DNA of 64,000 nt from positions 62,001-126,000 of the forward strand of contig NZ_JAJTWU010000004.1 in the NCBI RefSeq assembly GCF_021353265.1. The letters run 5' to 3'. Under the pieces are notes generated by a model. It worked only from the letters and a program-made list of their open reading frames with translations, was not told where the DNA came from and did not search any database. This document shows positions 36,361 to 46,829 of this stretch, piece by piece (within the stretch, counting starts at the first letter, position 1; the number at the start of each line of letters is the position of its first letter). A program made the position numbers and the translations under genes. The DNA comes from Pelomonas cellulosilytica (GTDB taxonomy: Bacteria; Pseudomonadota; Gammaproteobacteria; Burkholderiales; Burkholderiaceae_C).

Positions 36361-36449
36361 GCGTTTTTGAATGGGTTTCGGCTGGACTGGTGGTTTTCCT
36401 CGTGATCTACCTGTTCTGGGCCTTGCTGTTCCCGGAGGACCTGACATGA
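36357..36449 (+). CDS. kdpF: KdpF, small subunit of the K+-transporting ATPase
   Basis: 30 residues: a start SVFEWVSAG, one membrane helix ([14 protein letters not shown]) and the conserved end FPEDLT, typical of KdpF. It stabilises the KdpABC complex in the inner membrane. The gene overlaps both neighbours by four bases (ATGA), so it is translated as part of a tightly coupled chain. Confidence 0.88.
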   Translation: MSVFEWVSAGLVVFLVIYLFWALLFPEDLT

Positions 36450-38242
36450 ACGCCTCCGCCTGCATTCAACTGGTCGCCTTCCTCGTCGTGCTGCTGGCCT
36501 TGGCCTGGCCGCTCGCGCGCTGGATCTACGCGGCCATGGAAGGCCGCATCGAATGGCTGCGCCGCATCGAGCGCGGCATCTTGAAGCTGGCTGGCGTTGA
36601 CGCCGACGCCGAGCAGGGCTGGCTGCGCTATGCGCTGGGCCTGTTGATCTTCAACGGCCTGGGCGTCGTCGCCGTCTATGTGCTTCAGCGCCTGCAGCAA
36701 TACCTGCCGCTGAACCCGCAGGCCATGGGTGCGGTCACGCCGGACTCGGCCTTCAACACCGCCGTCAGCTTCGTGACCAACACGAACTGGCAGGGCTATG
36801 GTGGAGAGACGACCATGAGCTATCTGACGCAGATGCTCGCGCTGACGGTGCAGAACTTCCTGTCCGCCGCCACCGGCATTGCCGTCGTCATCGCCCTGGT
36901 GCGCGGCTTCGCGCGCCACAGCGGCAAGGCCATCGGCAACATCTGGACCGACCTGACCCGCGCCACGCTGTGGGTGCTGCTGCCGCTGTCCCTGGTGTTC
37001 GCCCTCGTGTTGGCCGGCATGGGTGTCGTGCAGACCTTCAAGCCCTACCAGGACGTGACCACCATCGAGGCGCAGAGCTGGCAGGAGCCCAAGGTTGACG
37101 CCGCCGGTCAGCCGATCAAGGGCGCCGACGGTCAACCCGTCATGGAAGACAAGTCCGGCCAGAGCCAGAGCATCGCGGTCGGTCCGGTCGCCTCCCAGCT
37201 CGCCATCAAGATGCTGGGCACCAACGGTGGCGGCTTCTTCAACGCGAACTCGGCCCATCCCTTCGAGAACCCGACCGCGGCCACCAACGCGCTGCAGATG
37301 CTGTCGATCTTCCTGATCCCGGCGGCGCTGTGCTTCGTCATGGGACGCCAGGTGGGTGACATGCGCCAGGGCTGGGCGCTACTGGGTGCGATGACGGCCA
37401 TGTTCGTGGTCGCCGTCGTCGTGGCGACGGCAGCCGAGCAGGCCGGCAACCCGCACTTCGCCAAGCTGGGTGTCGACGCCGTAGCCAGCGCTACGCAGTC
37501 GGGCGGCAACATGGAGGGCAAGGAAGTGCGCTTCGGCATCGAGGCCTCGTCGCTGTTCGCCGTCATCACGACGTCCGCGAGCTGCGGCGCCATCAACGCC
37601 TGGCACGACAGCTTCACCCCGCTGGGTGGCGCGGTACCCATGGTGATGATGCAGCTCGGTGAAGTCGTCTTCGGCGGCGTCGGCGCTGGTCTGTACGGCA
37701 TGCTGGTGTTCGCCATCCTTTCCGTCTTCGTCGCGGGGCTGATGATCGGCCGCACGCCGGAATACATGGGCAAGAAGATCGAAGCCCATGAGATGAAGAT
37801 GGTGTCGCTGGCCATCCTGCTGACGCCGCTCGCCGTGCTCATCGGCACGGCCCTGGCCGTCGTCATGGAGCCTGGCAAGGCCGGCATCGCGGCGCCCGGC
37901 GCCCACGGCTTCAGCGAAGTGCTGTACGCCATGTCCTCGGCCGGCAACAACAACGGCAGCGCCTTCGGTGGCCTGTCGACGAACACGCCCTTCTACAACC
38001 TGCTGCTGGGCTTGGTCATGTGGATCGGCCGCTTTGGCGTCATCGTGCCGGTGCTCGCCATGGCCGGCTCGCTGGCAGGCAAGAAGCGCTTGGCTCCGGG
38101 CGAGGGCACGCTGCCCACGCATGGCCCGCTGTTCGTCGTGCTGCTGATCGGCGCGGTGCTGCTGGTCGGCCTTCTGAACTATGTGCCGGCGCTGGCCCTG
38201 GGCCCTGTCGTCGATCACTTGATCCTTTGGAGCGCTCAATGA
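36446..38242 (+). CDS. kdpA: KdpA, K+-binding channel-like subunit
   Basis: 598 residues, the usual length, from the ATG at 36446 that overlaps the kdpF stop. It is a polytopic membrane protein of the superfamily of K+ transporters. Selectivity-filter regions are visible in [37 protein letters not shown] and [20 protein letters not shown]. KdpA takes up K+ with micromolar affinity and passes it to KdpB through an intersubunit tunnel. It is part of the operon preceded by the KdpE-like box and should be made under K+ limitation. Confidence 0.97.
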   Translation: MNASACIQLVAFLVVLLALAWPLARWIYAAMEGRIEWLRRIERGILKLAGVDADAEQGWLRYALGLLIFNGLGVVAVYVLQRLQQYLPLNPQAMGAVTPDSAFNTAVSFVTNTNWQGYGGETTMSYLTQMLALTVQNFLSAATGIAVVIALVRGFARHSGKAIGNIWTDLTRATLWVLLPLSLVFALVLAGMGVVQTFKPYQDVTTIEAQSWQEPKVDAAGQPIKGADGQPVMEDKSGQSQSIAVGPVASQLAIKMLGTNGGGFFNANSAHPFENPTAATNALQMLSIFLIPAALCFVMGRQVGDMRQGWALLGAMTAMFVVAVVVATAAEQAGNPHFAKLGVDAVASATQSGGNMEGKEVRFGIEASSLFAVITTSASCGAINAWHDSFTPLGGAVPMVMMQLGEVVFGGVGAGLYGMLVFAILSVFVAGLMIGRTPEYMGKKIEAHEMKMVSLAILLTPLAVLIGTALAVVMEPGKAGIAAPGAHGFSEVLYAMSSAGNNNGSAFGGLSTNTPFYNLLLGLVMWIGRFGVIVPVLAMAGSLAGKKRLAPGEGTLPTHGPLFVVLLIGAVLLVGLLNYVPALALGPVVDHLILWSAQ

Positions 38243-40293
38243 CACGCGCTGGTTTTTCCCTGCTCGACCCGGCGCTGACCCGCGCCGCCCTGGTCGACTC
38301 CTTCCGCAAGCTGGATCCGCGCACGCAGTTGCGCAACCCGGTCATGTTCGTGGTCTACCTGGGCAGCCTGCTGACGACGGCTCTGTCCGTCGCGCAGCCG
38401 AACGGCTTCGTCATCGCGGTCACCGTGTGGCTGTGGTTCACGGTCCTGTTCGCCAACTTCGCCGAGGCGCTGGCCGAAGGTCGCAGCAAGGCGCAAGCCG
38501 CGTCGCTGCGTGGCCTGAAGAAGGAGACCTGGGCCAAGGTCATTGAAGACTGGAAGCCCGGGATGGGCCGCGAGGGCCTGAAATGGCACCCTCGCGAGGC
38601 CAGCACCCTGCGCAAGGGCGAGGTCATCTTCATCGAGACGAATGACGTCGTCCCGGCCGATGCTGAAGTCGTCGAGGGTGTTGCGTCGGTGGACGAGAGC
38701 GCCATCACCGGCGAGTCCGCCCCTGTCATCCGCGAAAGCGGCGGCGACTTCTCCGCGATGACCGGCGGTACCCGCGTGCTGTCCGACTGGGTCATCGCCC
38801 GCGTCGCCGTGAATCCCGGTGAGACCTTCGTCGATCGCATGATCGCCATGGTGGAAGGCGCGCAGCGCAAGCGCACGCCCAACGAAATCGCGCTGACCAT
38901 CTTGCTGGTCGCGCTAACCCTGGTCTTCCTGGGCGTCTGCGCCACGCTGTTGCCGTTCTCGCAATTCAGCGTGTCCGTGGCAGGCTCGGGTCAGCCAGTG
39001 AGCATCGTCGTACTCGTCGCACTGCTGGTCTGCCTGATCCCCACGACCATTGCCGGCCTGCTGTCGGCCGTGGGCGTGGCCGGCATGAGCCGCATGCTGC
39101 AGGCCAACGTCATCGCCACCTCGGGCCGTGCTGTGGAGGCCGCCGGTGACGTTGACGTGCTGCTGCTGGACAAGACCGGCACCATCACCCTCGGCAATCG
39201 CCAGGCCGACGCCTTCTGGCCGGTGGACGGCGCCAGCGAGGCCCATCTGGCCGAGGCCGCGCGCCTGGCTTCGCTCGCCGACGAGACGCCCGAAGGCCGC
39301 AGCATCGTCGCGCTGGCCGACCGCAAGTTCGGCGCCAAGCCTGCCGCCGCGGATCAAGGCCTCTTCGTTCCCTTCACGGCCCAGACCCGCATGAGCGGTG
39401 TCGACCTCGGTTCGCGCCAGATCCGCAAGGGTGCCGGCAGCGCCGTGCGCGCCCACGTCGAAGGGCTGGGCGGCCGCTGGCCCGCCAGCGTGCAGGCTGC
39501 GGTGGACGAGGCCGCACGCCGCGGCAGCACGCCGCTGGTGGTGGCCGAAGGTGTGCAGGTGCTCGGCGTTGTCGAGCTCAAGGACATCGTCAAGCCCGGC
39601 ATCAAGGAGCGCTTTGCACAGCTGCGCCGCATGGGCATCAAGACCGTCATGGTCACGGGTGACAACCGCTTGACGGCCGCCGCCATCGCGGCGGAAGCCG
39701 GCGTGGATGACTTCCTCGCCGAAGCGACGCCCGAAGCCAAGCTGACGCTGATCCGCGAGCACCAGGCCCAAGGCCGTCTCGTGGCCATGACGGGTGACGG
39801 CACCAACGACGCGCCGGCTCTCGCCCAGGCCGACGTGGCCGTGGCCATGAACACAGGCACGCAGGCCGCCAAGGAGGCCGGCAATATGGTCGACCTCGAC
39901 AGCAACCCGACCAAGCTCATCGAGGTCGTCGAGACCGGCAAGCAAATGCTGATGACGCGTGGCTCGCTGACGACGTTCTCCATCGCCAACGACCTGGCCA
40001 AGTATTTCGCGGTGCTGCCGGCGGCCTTCGTGTCGACCTACCCGCAGCTGTCGGCACTGAACGTGATGCAGCTGGCCAGTCCCAACTCGGCCATCCTGTC
40101 CGCAGTCATCTTCAACGCGCTGATCATCGTCGTACTGATCCCGCTGGCCCTGAAGGGCGTGCGCTACCGCGCCATCGGCGCCGCGGCCCTGCTGCGTCGC
40201 AACCTGCTGGTTTACGGCCTGGGCGGCGTCATCGTGCCCTTCATCGGCATCAAGGCCATCGACCTCCTCCTCGTCGCTCTCGGCCTCACCTGA
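38239..40293 (+). CDS. kdpB: KdpB, P-type ATPase subunit
   Basis: 684 residues from the ATG at 38239 (ATGA overlap with kdpA). The phosphorylation motif DKTGT is near residue 312, the TGES actuator motif appears in [15 protein letters not shown], and the hinge motif in [20 protein letters not shown]. KdpB hydrolyses ATP and drives K+ import through KdpA. In most genomes kdpC follows at once; here a porin gene is inserted first. No sequence defect was seen. Confidence 0.97.
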   Translation: MTRAGFSLLDPALTRAALVDSFRKLDPRTQLRNPVMFVVYLGSLLTTALSVAQPNGFVIAVTVWLWFTVLFANFAEALAEGRSKAQAASLRGLKKETWAKVIEDWKPGMGREGLKWHPREASTLRKGEVIFIETNDVVPADAEVVEGVASVDESAITGESAPVIRESGGDFSAMTGGTRVLSDWVIARVAVNPGETFVDRMIAMVEGAQRKRTPNEIALTILLVALTLVFLGVCATLLPFSQFSVSVAGSGQPVSIVVLVALLVCLIPTTIAGLLSAVGVAGMSRMLQANVIATSGRAVEAAGDVDVLLLDKTGTITLGNRQADAFWPVDGASEAHLAEAARLASLADETPEGRSIVALADRKFGAKPAAADQGLFVPFTAQTRMSGVDLGSRQIRKGAGSAVRAHVEGLGGRWPASVQAAVDEAARRGSTPLVVAEGVQVLGVVELKDIVKPGIKERFAQLRRMGIKTVMVTGDNRLTAAAIAAEAGVDDFLAEATPEAKLTLIREHQAQGRLVAMTGDGTNDAPALAQADVAVAMNTGTQAAKEAGNMVDLDSNPTKLIEVVETGKQMLMTRGSLTTFSIANDLAKYFAVLPAAFVSTYPQLSALNVMQLASPNSAILSAVIFNALIIVVLIPLALKGVRYRAIGAAALLRRNLLVYGLGGVIVPFIGIKAIDLLLVALGLT

Positions 40294-40319
40294 GCGCCCC
40301 CGATTTCTCTCCCTCCGTC

Positions 40320-41063
40320 ATGAAAACTCTCGTTTCCCTGCTCGCCATCGTCGCCGCTGTTCCTGCCTTCGCTGAAGAGGCTGCGGCGCCGGCCGACCCG
40401 CTGTCGTTCAACGTCGGCGCCGTCAGCGAATACCGTTATCGCGGCATCTCCCAAAGCCGCCTGAAGCCCGCTCTTCAGGGCGGCATCGACTACGCTGCCC
40501 CGAACGGCTTCTATGTCGGCACCTGGGCGTCGACCATCAAGTGGATCAAGGACATCCCCGGTGGCGACTCCGATGTCGAGATCGACCTCTACGGCGGCTA
40601 TAAGACCGAGGTCGCCAAGGGCCTGACGCTGGACGTTGGCGGCCTGTACTACCTCTACCCGAGCAACAACCTCAAGAACATGCCGGGCTTCGCCAATGCC
40701 AACACCTTCGAGGTCTATGGCGCGCTGACCTTCGGCCCGGTGACGGCCAAGTATTCGCACAGCACGACCAATCTGTTCGGCAACGTCAACAGCAAGAACA
40801 GCGGCTACTTCGACGTCACGGCCAACTTTGACCTCGGCGACGGCATCACGCTGGCCCCCCATGTCGGCCACCAGACCATCAAGCATCTGGCGGCGGGTTC
40901 GTACACCGACTACTCGCTGACGCTGGCCAAGGATTTCTCGGGCCTGGTGCTGAGCGGGGCCGTTGTCGGCACCGATGCCGACAAGAGCTTCTACGCCAGC
41001 CCGGCCAACGGCAAGTTCCTCGGCAAGACCACGCTGGTGGTCGGCCTGAAGAAGACCTTCTGA
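40320..41063 (+). CDS. TorF-family putative outer-membrane porin
   Basis: 247 residues with a signal peptide ([18 protein letters not shown]) and alternating beta-barrel strands. The start [20 protein letters not shown] is the hallmark of the TorF (TIGR02001) family, and the C-terminus ends in Phe (VVGLKKTF), as barrel proteins do. It should sit in the outer membrane. It lies between kdpB and kdpC with gaps of 26 and 14 bases on the same strand, so it is very likely co-transcribed with kdp and may serve K+ entry through the outer membrane. The last point is inference. Confidence 0.85.
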   Translation: MKTLVSLLAIVAAVPAFAEEAAAPADPLSFNVGAVSEYRYRGISQSRLKPALQGGIDYAAPNGFYVGTWASTIKWIKDIPGGDSDVEIDLYGGYKTEVAKGLTLDVGGLYYLYPSNNLKNMPGFANANTFEVYGALTFGPVTAKYSHSTTNLFGNVNSKNSGYFDVTANFDLGDGITLAPHVGHQTIKHLAAGSYTDYSLTLAKDFSGLVLSGAVVGTDADKSFYASPANGKFLGKTTLVVGLKKTF

Positions 41064-41077
41064 ACAGGAGTTTCGTC

Positions 41078-41713
41078 ATGACCACGACTCTTTCCACCCC
41101 CGCCACGTCGGCTGCCACGACGGAAGTGCCGCTGTGGCGGCCCGCGTTGACTTTGTTCGTCGTGCTGAGCCTGGTGACCGGCCTGGCCTACCCGCTGGTC
41201 GTCACCGGCGTGGCCCAGTCGGTGTTCCCGAATGAAGCCAACGGCAGCCTCATCGTCCACGAGGGCAAGACCGTCGGCTCGGCGCTGATCGGCCAGACCT
41301 TTGCCGACCCCGGCCACTTCTGGAGTCGCCCGTCGGCCACCGGCCCGATGCCCTACAACGCTGGCAACTCGGGAGGCTCCAACCTGTCGCCGACCGCGCC
41401 CGCCCTGGTGGACGCCGTCAAGGCGCGTGTAGAGGCGCTGCGCGCTGCCGACCCGGGCAACACCAAGCCGGTGCCGGTGGACCTCGTGACGACGTCGGCC
41501 AGCGGTCTGGACCCGCACATCAGTCGCGCTGCGGCGGACTACCAGGTCGCCCGCGTGGCCCGCGTGCGCGGTCTGCCGGTCGAGAAGGTGAAGGCCCTGG
41601 TGGAACTGCAGACCGAGGGCCGCTGGCTGGGCTTCGTCGGCGAGCCGCGCGTTCACGTCCTCAAGCTCAACCTCGCGCTCGATGCGTTGGCAGCGCCGGC
41701 CGCCGTGCGTTGA
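41078..41713 (+). CDS. kdpC: KdpC, K+-transporting ATPase accessory subunit
   Basis: 211 residues from an ATG with AACAGGAG upstream. One N-terminal membrane helix (about 20-45) is followed by the conserved periplasmic domain: [38 protein letters not shown] and [20 protein letters not shown]. KdpC is needed for assembly and ATP affinity of the KdpFABC complex. It is slightly longer than usual at the N-terminus because of a Thr/Ser-rich leader. A small membrane peptide gene follows ten bases later. Confidence 0.96.
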   Translation: MTTTLSTPATSAATTEVPLWRPALTLFVVLSLVTGLAYPLVVTGVAQSVFPNEANGSLIVHEGKTVGSALIGQTFADPGHFWSRPSATGPMPYNAGNSGGSNLSPTAPALVDAVKARVEALRAADPGNTKPVPVDLVTTSASGLDPHISRAAADYQVARVARVRGLPVEKVKALVELQTEGRWLGFVGEPRVHVLKLNLALDALAAPAAVR

Positions 41714-41722
41714 GGTGAGAGA

Positions 41723-41854
41723 GTGGACTACCTGTATGCGCTGCTGGCGATGGGCGTTGTCGCCCTGCCGCTGGCAGCGGTCTGGGGAGTGATGGAATGG
41801 ACGGCACGACGCGACGCTCGTGCCAGGAAGAAGCGCTGTTCGCGTGCGTCATGA
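41723..41854 (+). CDS. 43-residue membrane peptide between kdpC and kdpD
   Basis: A GTG at 41723 with GAGGTGAGAGA just upstream starts a peptide with one hydrophobic helix (YLYALLAMGVVALPLAAVWG) and a strongly basic tail (ARRDARARKKRCSR). It ends at 41854, 78 bases before kdpD. The ribosome binding site and the helix-plus-basic-tail layout suggest a real gene, perhaps another small partner of the Kdp system. No family was recognised. Confidence 0.5.
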   Translation: MDYLYALLAMGVVALPLAAVWGVMEWTARRDARARKKRCSRAS

Positions 41855-41932
41855 AGTGCGCACGCTGATCCACAGCGCCTTGAGCAACGAATTCCCGGTG
41901 CTTCGAGCGCCCGAAGAGGCTGTGAACCTGCC

Positions 41933-44623
41933 GTGACTGATACGCGCCCCGACCCCGATGCCTTGCTGGCCAAAGTGCAGCTCGACGAAGCCGCCGCAAA
42001 GCGTGGCCGGCTGAAGATCTTCTTCGGGGCCAATGCGGGCGTCGGCAAGACGTTCGCCATGCTGGCCGCGGCCCACGCGGCAAAGCTGCAGGGCCGGCCA
42101 GTGCGAGTGGGCGTCGTGGAGACGCATGGGCGCGCCGACACCGAAGCCATCGCGCGTGACCTGCAGCGCCTGGCGCTGAAGGAGGTTGAACATCGCGGCC
42201 AGACGCTGCGCGAGTTCGACCTCGATGCCGCCCTTGCTTGGGGGCGCGATGAGCCTGGCGGCGTGTTGCTGCTGGACGAGCTGGCGCACACCAACGCCCG
42301 CAGTTCGCGCCACTCCAAGCGCTGGCAGGACGCCCTGGAGCTGCGTGAGGCGGGTGTCGAGGTCTGGACCACCTTGAACGTCCAGCACCTGGAGAGCTTG
42401 AACGACGTCGTCGGCGGCATCACCGGCATCCGCGTCTGGGAGACGCTGCCGGACAAGGTCTTCGACGAAGCCGATGAGGTGGTCGTCGTCGACCTGCCAC
42501 CAGACGAGCTGCGGCAGCGGCTGAAGGAGGGCAAGGTCTACCTGCCGGCCCAGGCGGAGCGGGCGTCGAGGAACTTCTTCCGCAAGGGCAACCTGCTGGC
42601 GCTACGCGAGCTGGCCCTGCGCCGCACTGCCGACCGCGTTGACGACCAGATGCAGGCCTATCGGCGCGAGCACAGCGCCGCATCTGTCTGGCCCAATCGT
42701 GAATCGCTGCTGGCCTGTGTCGGCCCGGGCGCCGCGAGCGACAAGGTCGTGCGCAGCGCTGCACGCCTGGCGCAGCAGCTCGGGCTGGACTGGCACGCCG
42801 TCCATGTGGAGACGGCGCGTGCCCTGGGCGACGCGGCGCGAGCCAGGATTCAGCGGACGCTGGAGTTGGCCAAGTCTCTCGGTGCGCGCACGGCGGTGCT
42901 TTCGGCTCCCGAGGTGGCGGCGGCCCTGGTCGGCTATGCGCGCGAGCACAACCTGTCGCGCCTGGTCGTTGGCCGTCGCGAGAACGCCTGGCGCTGGCCG
43001 GGCAGAATTTCGCTGGCCGAGGCGCTGAATCGCCAAGCCGAAGAGATGGACGTGCTGCAGGTGGCCTTGCCCACCGCGACGCGTGAGCGCGAGGCACCGG
43101 TGCAGCAGGCGAGTGGGCTGTTTGCGCCGCACACTCTGCGGGGCTACGCGGCGTCTCTCGTTGGCGTTGGGCTGACCACGCTGCTTGTACAGCTGCTGCT
43201 GGAGTTCATCGCGCCGACCAACATCGCGATGCTCTACCTGCTGAATGTCGTCGGCGTCGCCCTCAAGTTCGGTAGGGCGCCGGCCGGACTGTCAGCGCTG
43301 CTCGGCGTAGCTGCCTTCGACTTCTTCTTCGTCGAGCCGCGTTGGTCTTTCGCGGTGACCGATGCGCAATACGTGGTCACCTTTGCGGTGCTGCTGTTCG
43401 TCGGCCTGGTCATCGGCCAGTTGGCGGCCGGACTGCAGGCCCAGGCCAAGGCGGCCCAAGAGCGTGAGCGCCGCGTGCGCGGGCTGTACGCCATGTCGCG
43501 CGACCTGGGTGCCGCACTGGTGCCTGAGCAGGTGGCGGAGATCGCAGCGCGATTCCTGCGCGCCGAGTTCGGCATCGCCTCGGCCGTGCTGGCGCCGCCG
43601 CTGGTTGCCACAACCGGGCGCGAGGTGCTGGCCGTGCTGCCAGGCGCGGGCGCCCAACCGGATCTGGGCGTTGCCCAGTGGGCCTTTGATCATGGTCAGC
43701 CCGCCGGTCAGGGCACAGACACCTTGCCCGCTAGCGGCTGCCTGATGCTGCCGTTGACGGCGCCGATGCGCCTGCGTGGGGTGCTCGCCGTCGAAAGCAA
43801 GGGCCGGCGCTGGCTGCCGGACGAGCGCGAGTTGATGGACACCTGCGCCTCCTTGCTGGCAATCTCGCTGGAGCGCATCCATTACATCGAGGTCGCCCAG
43901 CACAGCACGCTGCAGATGGAATCCGAGCGGCTGCGCAATTCGCTGCTGACCGCCATTTCCCACGACCTGCGGACGCCGCTGGCTGCCCTGGTGGGGCTGG
44001 CGGACGCGCTCAAGCTCGCCCCACCCACCTTGAGTCCGGCCCAGGCCGAGGTAGCTGACGCCATGCGCCGGTCCTCACTGCGCATGAGCGCGCTGGTCAG
44101 CAATCTGCTCGACATGGCCAGGCTGCAGTCCGGCACGGTGCAGCTCAACCGCCAGTGGATGCCGCTGCAGGAAGTGGTCGGCACGACCTTGGCGAGCCTG
44201 GACGAGGTGCTGGCGGGCCGCGAGGTGGCGGTCGACTTGCCCAATGACCTTCCACTGGTGCAGCTGGACGCCGTGCTGATCGAGCGCGTCCTGGTCAACC
44301 TGCTGGAGAACGCGACCAAGTACACCCCAGCGGGCAGCCCGATCCGCATCGGCGCTCGCGTCGCCGGCCGGCACTTAGAAATCGACGTGACTGACTCCGG
44401 CCCGGGCTTCCCTGCCGGCCGCGAGGCCCAGCTTTTCGACAAGTTCGAGCGTGGCGACCGCGAGAGCGCGACGCCTGGCGTGGGCCTGGGGCTCGCCATC
44501 TGCAAGGCCATCGTCGAAGCCCACGGCGGGCAGACCACTGCCCACAATGTTGCCCGCGGCGGCGCCTGCGTAAGGGTCGAGCTTCCTCTCGGCCAGCCTC
44601 CGGCATCAGTGAAGGAGGCATGA
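41933..44623 (+). CDS. kdpD: KdpD, K+-responsive sensor histidine kinase
   Basis: 896 residues from a GTG at 41933. The N-terminal KdpD domain starts near RLKIFFGANAGVGKTFAML (Walker A GANAGVGKT) with a second box GGVLLLDELAHTNARSSRHS. A USP-like domain follows (about 260-375), then four closely packed TM helices (about 400-505) and a GAF-like domain. The kinase core has the H box AISHDLRTPLAALVG and N box NLLENATKYTPAGS, then GVGLGLAICKAIVE. KdpD senses low K+ and controls KdpE phosphorylation. kdpE follows directly, so both are made from one mRNA. Confidence 0.97.
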   Translation: MTDTRPDPDALLAKVQLDEAAAKRGRLKIFFGANAGVGKTFAMLAAAHAAKLQGRPVRVGVVETHGRADTEAIARDLQRLALKEVEHRGQTLREFDLDAALAWGRDEPGGVLLLDELAHTNARSSRHSKRWQDALELREAGVEVWTTLNVQHLESLNDVVGGITGIRVWETLPDKVFDEADEVVVVDLPPDELRQRLKEGKVYLPAQAERASRNFFRKGNLLALRELALRRTADRVDDQMQAYRREHSAASVWPNRESLLACVGPGAASDKVVRSAARLAQQLGLDWHAVHVETARALGDAARARIQRTLELAKSLGARTAVLSAPEVAAALVGYAREHNLSRLVVGRRENAWRWPGRISLAEALNRQAEEMDVLQVALPTATREREAPVQQASGLFAPHTLRGYAASLVGVGLTTLLVQLLLEFIAPTNIAMLYLLNVVGVALKFGRAPAGLSALLGVAAFDFFFVEPRWSFAVTDAQYVVTFAVLLFVGLVIGQLAAGLQAQAKAAQERERRVRGLYAMSRDLGAALVPEQVAEIAARFLRAEFGIASAVLAPPLVATTGREVLAVLPGAGAQPDLGVAQWAFDHGQPAGQGTDTLPASGCLMLPLTAPMRLRGVLAVESKGRRWLPDERELMDTCASLLAISLERIHYIEVAQHSTLQMESERLRNSLLTAISHDLRTPLAALVGLADALKLAPPTLSPAQAEVADAMRRSSLRMSALVSNLLDMARLQSGTVQLNRQWMPLQEVVGTTLASLDEVLAGREVAVDLPNDLPLVQLDAVLIERVLVNLLENATKYTPAGSPIRIGARVAGRHLEIDVTDSGPGFPAGREAQLFDKFERGDRESATPGVGLGLAICKAIVEAHGGQTTAHNVARGGACVRVELPLGQPPASVKEA

Positions 44624-45316
44624 ATGGGCGCAGCACGCGTGCTGATGGTCGAGGACGAACCGGAGATCCGGCGCTTCGTCCGCATGGCGCTCGAAAGCGA
44701 AGGCCTGGAAGTCTTCGAAGCCGGGACGCTGCAGCGTGGCTTGATCGACTCGGCGACGCGCCGGCCCGAGCTGGTCGTGCTGGACCTCGGCCTGCCTGAT
44801 GGCGACGGCCTGGACTTCATCCGCGAGTTCCGCGGCTGGTCGACTTCGCCCATCCTGGTGCTGTCGGCCCGCGAGGGCGAGGAGCGCAAGGTCCAGGCGC
44901 TGGATGCCGGCGCCGACGACTACCTCGTGAAGCCCTTCGGCGTGGCCGAGCTGTTGGCGCGCGTGCGGGTGCAGCTGCGCCGGCACGGTGGCGCGGGCAA
45001 CGATGGTGACCCGGTGTTCAGCTTCGGAGACATCGTGGTGGACCGCGGCCTTCGGCACGTAAGCCGAGATGGGCAGCGCCTGCACCTAACGCCCATCGAG
45101 TACCGGCTGTTGCAGGAGTTCTGCGCGGCGCCGGGCCGCGTGATGACCTATCAGCACCTGCTGAAGGCCGTCTGGGGGCCGGACCACATGGACGACCTGC
45201 ACTACGTGCGGGTCCACATGGCCAATCTGCGCAAGAAGATCGAGGCGGATCCGAATCGGCCCCGCTGGCTGATTACGGAAGCGGGCGTGGGCTACCGGTT
45301 GAATCCCAAGGCTTGA
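44624..45316 (+). CDS. kdpE: KdpE, response regulator of the kdp regulon
   Basis: 230 residues from the ATG at 44624, with AAGGAGG upstream, immediately after the kdpD stop. The receiver has VLMVEDEPEIRRF, the acceptor Asp in LVVLDLGLPDGDG, and Lys in YLVKPFGVAEL. The winged-helix domain shows RDGQRLHLTPIEYRLLQEF and HYVRVHMANLRKKIEADPNR with the final GVGYRLNPK. KdpE activates kdp transcription when K+ is low. Four matching 22-nt boxes in this window are its likely binding sites. Confidence 0.96.
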   Translation: MGAARVLMVEDEPEIRRFVRMALESEGLEVFEAGTLQRGLIDSATRRPELVVLDLGLPDGDGLDFIREFRGWSTSPILVLSAREGEERKVQALDAGADDYLVKPFGVAELLARVRVQLRRHGGAGNDGDPVFSFGDIVVDRGLRHVSRDGQRLHLTPIEYRLLQEFCAAPGRVMTYQHLLKAVWGPDHMDDLHYVRVHMANLRKKIEADPNRPRWLITEAGVGYRLNPKA

Positions 45317-45362
45317 GCCATCGCCTCCACCTTGAGGCGTTCTTGCTACCCCGGCTTCGAAT

Positions 45363-45384
45363 CTTTATACGAACCTAATACCGG
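45363..45384 (+). promoter_or_regulatory. KdpE-like box before the amidotransferase gene
   Basis: Half-sites CTTTATACGAA and CCTAATACCGG with an 11-nt period. The -10-like TAGATT follows six bases downstream (45391-45396). The next gene starts at 45441. Confidence 0.55.
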
Positions 45385-45440
45385 AAGTCCTAGATTGGAG
45401 TCTCCTTCACAGATGGCACACCAGCACGTGAGCCAGCTTC

Positions 45441-46121
45441 ATGAGACCGGTACTCATCCTTCAGCACGACAGCACCCAACGCCCGGGGCAGCTCCTTGAT
45501 CATCTGACGCAGGCCGGCATCGACACGCGGATCGTCATGCCAGACCACGGCGACTTCGTGCCCCACCAGGCCAGTGACTTCAGCGGCATCGTGCTGCTGG
45601 GCAGCAACCGCAGCGTGAATGAGCCAGTCGGCTGGATTCAGGCCGAGCTGAACCTGGTGCGGCGTGCGCTGGAAGCCGACGTGCCCATGCTGGGCCACTG
45701 CTTCGGCGGCCAGATGCTGGCCCGTGCGATGGGCGCGCGTGTGGAGCGCACCGGCTTTGCCAACATCGGCTGGAGCCGCCTGCAGGTCACGCCAGCAGGC
45801 CGCCCGCTGATGCGGGCCCAGGAGATCACTGCCTTCAACTGGCACTATGAGACCTTCCAGATTCCGGCACGCGCACGGCGCCTGCTCTATGGCCAGCATT
45901 GCCTGAACAAGGTCGACGATGGCATCGTCCGCGACTGGTGCAGCCAGAGCGCCGCTGAGCTGGCGCGAGCCCATGGCCCGGCGGTTCAGCCGCCGGCCCT
46001 CATCCTCAAGGAACTTCCCCAGCGGGTCACCGAGCTGCGCCGCATCGCCAAGCTTGTCTACAGCGAATGGACGTCGAGGCTGCAGGGGCCGGGGTGGCGG
46101 GCAGCCGTCAACTGGCACTGA
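45441..46121 (+). CDS. Class I glutamine amidotransferase-like protein
   Basis: 226 residues from the ATG at 45441. The fold is that of GMP-synthase-type amidotransferase domains: LILQHDSTQRPGQLLDHL at the start, the nucleophile elbow LGHCFGGQMLARAMG with its Cys, and a catalytic His in FNWHYETFQIP. Stand-alone proteins of this kind transfer ammonia from glutamine to unknown acceptors, sometimes glutamylated amines. It follows kdpE after 124 bases with its own KdpE-like box, so it may be induced by K+ shortage. A link to glutamate or compatible-solute balance is only inference. Confidence 0.85.
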   Translation: MRPVLILQHDSTQRPGQLLDHLTQAGIDTRIVMPDHGDFVPHQASDFSGIVLLGSNRSVNEPVGWIQAELNLVRRALEADVPMLGHCFGGQMLARAMGARVERTGFANIGWSRLQVTPAGRPLMRAQEITAFNWHYETFQIPARARRLLYGQHCLNKVDDGIVRDWCSQSAAELARAHGPAVQPPALILKELPQRVTELRRIAKLVYSEWTSRLQGPGWRAAVNWH

Positions 46122-46169
46122 TCCATCGCAGACCAGTGGGCACTGGAGTGACTACCTATAGAGGTTGAC

Positions 46170-46526
46170 ATGGAAACTTCCAGAGAACGGGCCAAGACAT
46201 CGACGCGAGTGCTGCTGGCCGCACTGGCTATCGGCGCCATCCTTGCAGTCGCTGGCCGCAGCCTGGCGCCGAACATGCCGACGGCCACGTGGCTGTTTTG
46301 GTGCGCGATGGTCGGCGGCGCCCTGGCGGTTGTCGTGGTTGCTGGCCTTATGGTCGGCTTGCACGTGCGGCAGGCAGTGTTGCGCAAGGGCGGTACGGAC
46401 GCGCAGTGGTTTGCTTTCACCTCTGAGCCGGAAGGCCTGGTGACGCTGCGAGGCCAATCGTGGTCGAACTCGGGACATGAGGTGCGCCCGAGAGCAACAT
46501 CCAGTGGAGGCCACCATGGCCGGTAA
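46170..46526 (+). CDS. Small inner-membrane protein, function unknown
   Basis: 118 residues from an ATG with GAGGTT eight bases upstream. Two hydrophobic helices are visible (about 15-30 and 42-65: WLFWCAMVGGALAVVVVAGL), followed by a soluble tail with TDAQWFAFTSEPEGLVTLRG. Its end overlaps the next small gene by eleven bases. It probably belongs to the same transcript as the amidotransferase. No family was recognised. Confidence 0.65.
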   Translation: METSRERAKTSTRVLLAALAIGAILAVAGRSLAPNMPTATWLFWCAMVGGALAVVVVAGLMVGLHVRQAVLRKGGTDAQWFAFTSEPEGLVTLRGQSWSNSGHEVRPRATSSGGHHGR

Positions 46527-46770
46527 CGAAGGCGAACGCGCCTATTGGTTCCCTGCCAAGCGATATGGATGGGGCTGGGGTGCCCCGCGCACTTGGCAGG
46601 GCTGGGTGGTCTTGGCCGTCTTCGCCCTGCTCGTCGCCGCGGGCGTCGTCTTTCAGCGACAGTTGGGCACCTGGCTGTTCATGGCCTACACCGCCGTGAT
46701 CAGCATGGGCCTGCTCGGCATGTGCTGGCTCAAGGGTGAGCCGCCGCAGTGGCGCTGGGGCAGCAAGTGA
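46516..46770 (+). CDS. Small membrane protein, paralogue of the one after kup
   Basis: 84 residues from the ATG at 46516, with GTGGAGG five bases upstream. It begins AGNEGERAYWFPAKRYGWGW and has the phrase TWQGWVVLAVFALLVAAGVV, then a second helix and a Trp-rich end KGEPPQWRWGSK. The protein at 48781-49023 shares YWFxAK, GWxW and TWQGW, so the two are paralogues on either side of kup. The function is unknown; the position suggests a link to K+ uptake. Confidence 0.75.
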   Translation: MAGNEGERAYWFPAKRYGWGWGAPRTWQGWVVLAVFALLVAAGVVFQRQLGTWLFMAYTAVISMGLLGMCWLKGEPPQWRWGSK

Positions 46771-46829
46771 CGCGACCGCGCGCCTAAGTCGTCGCTGTGC
46801 CCGGCAGCTTGCCGTTGGCTGTCATTCAT

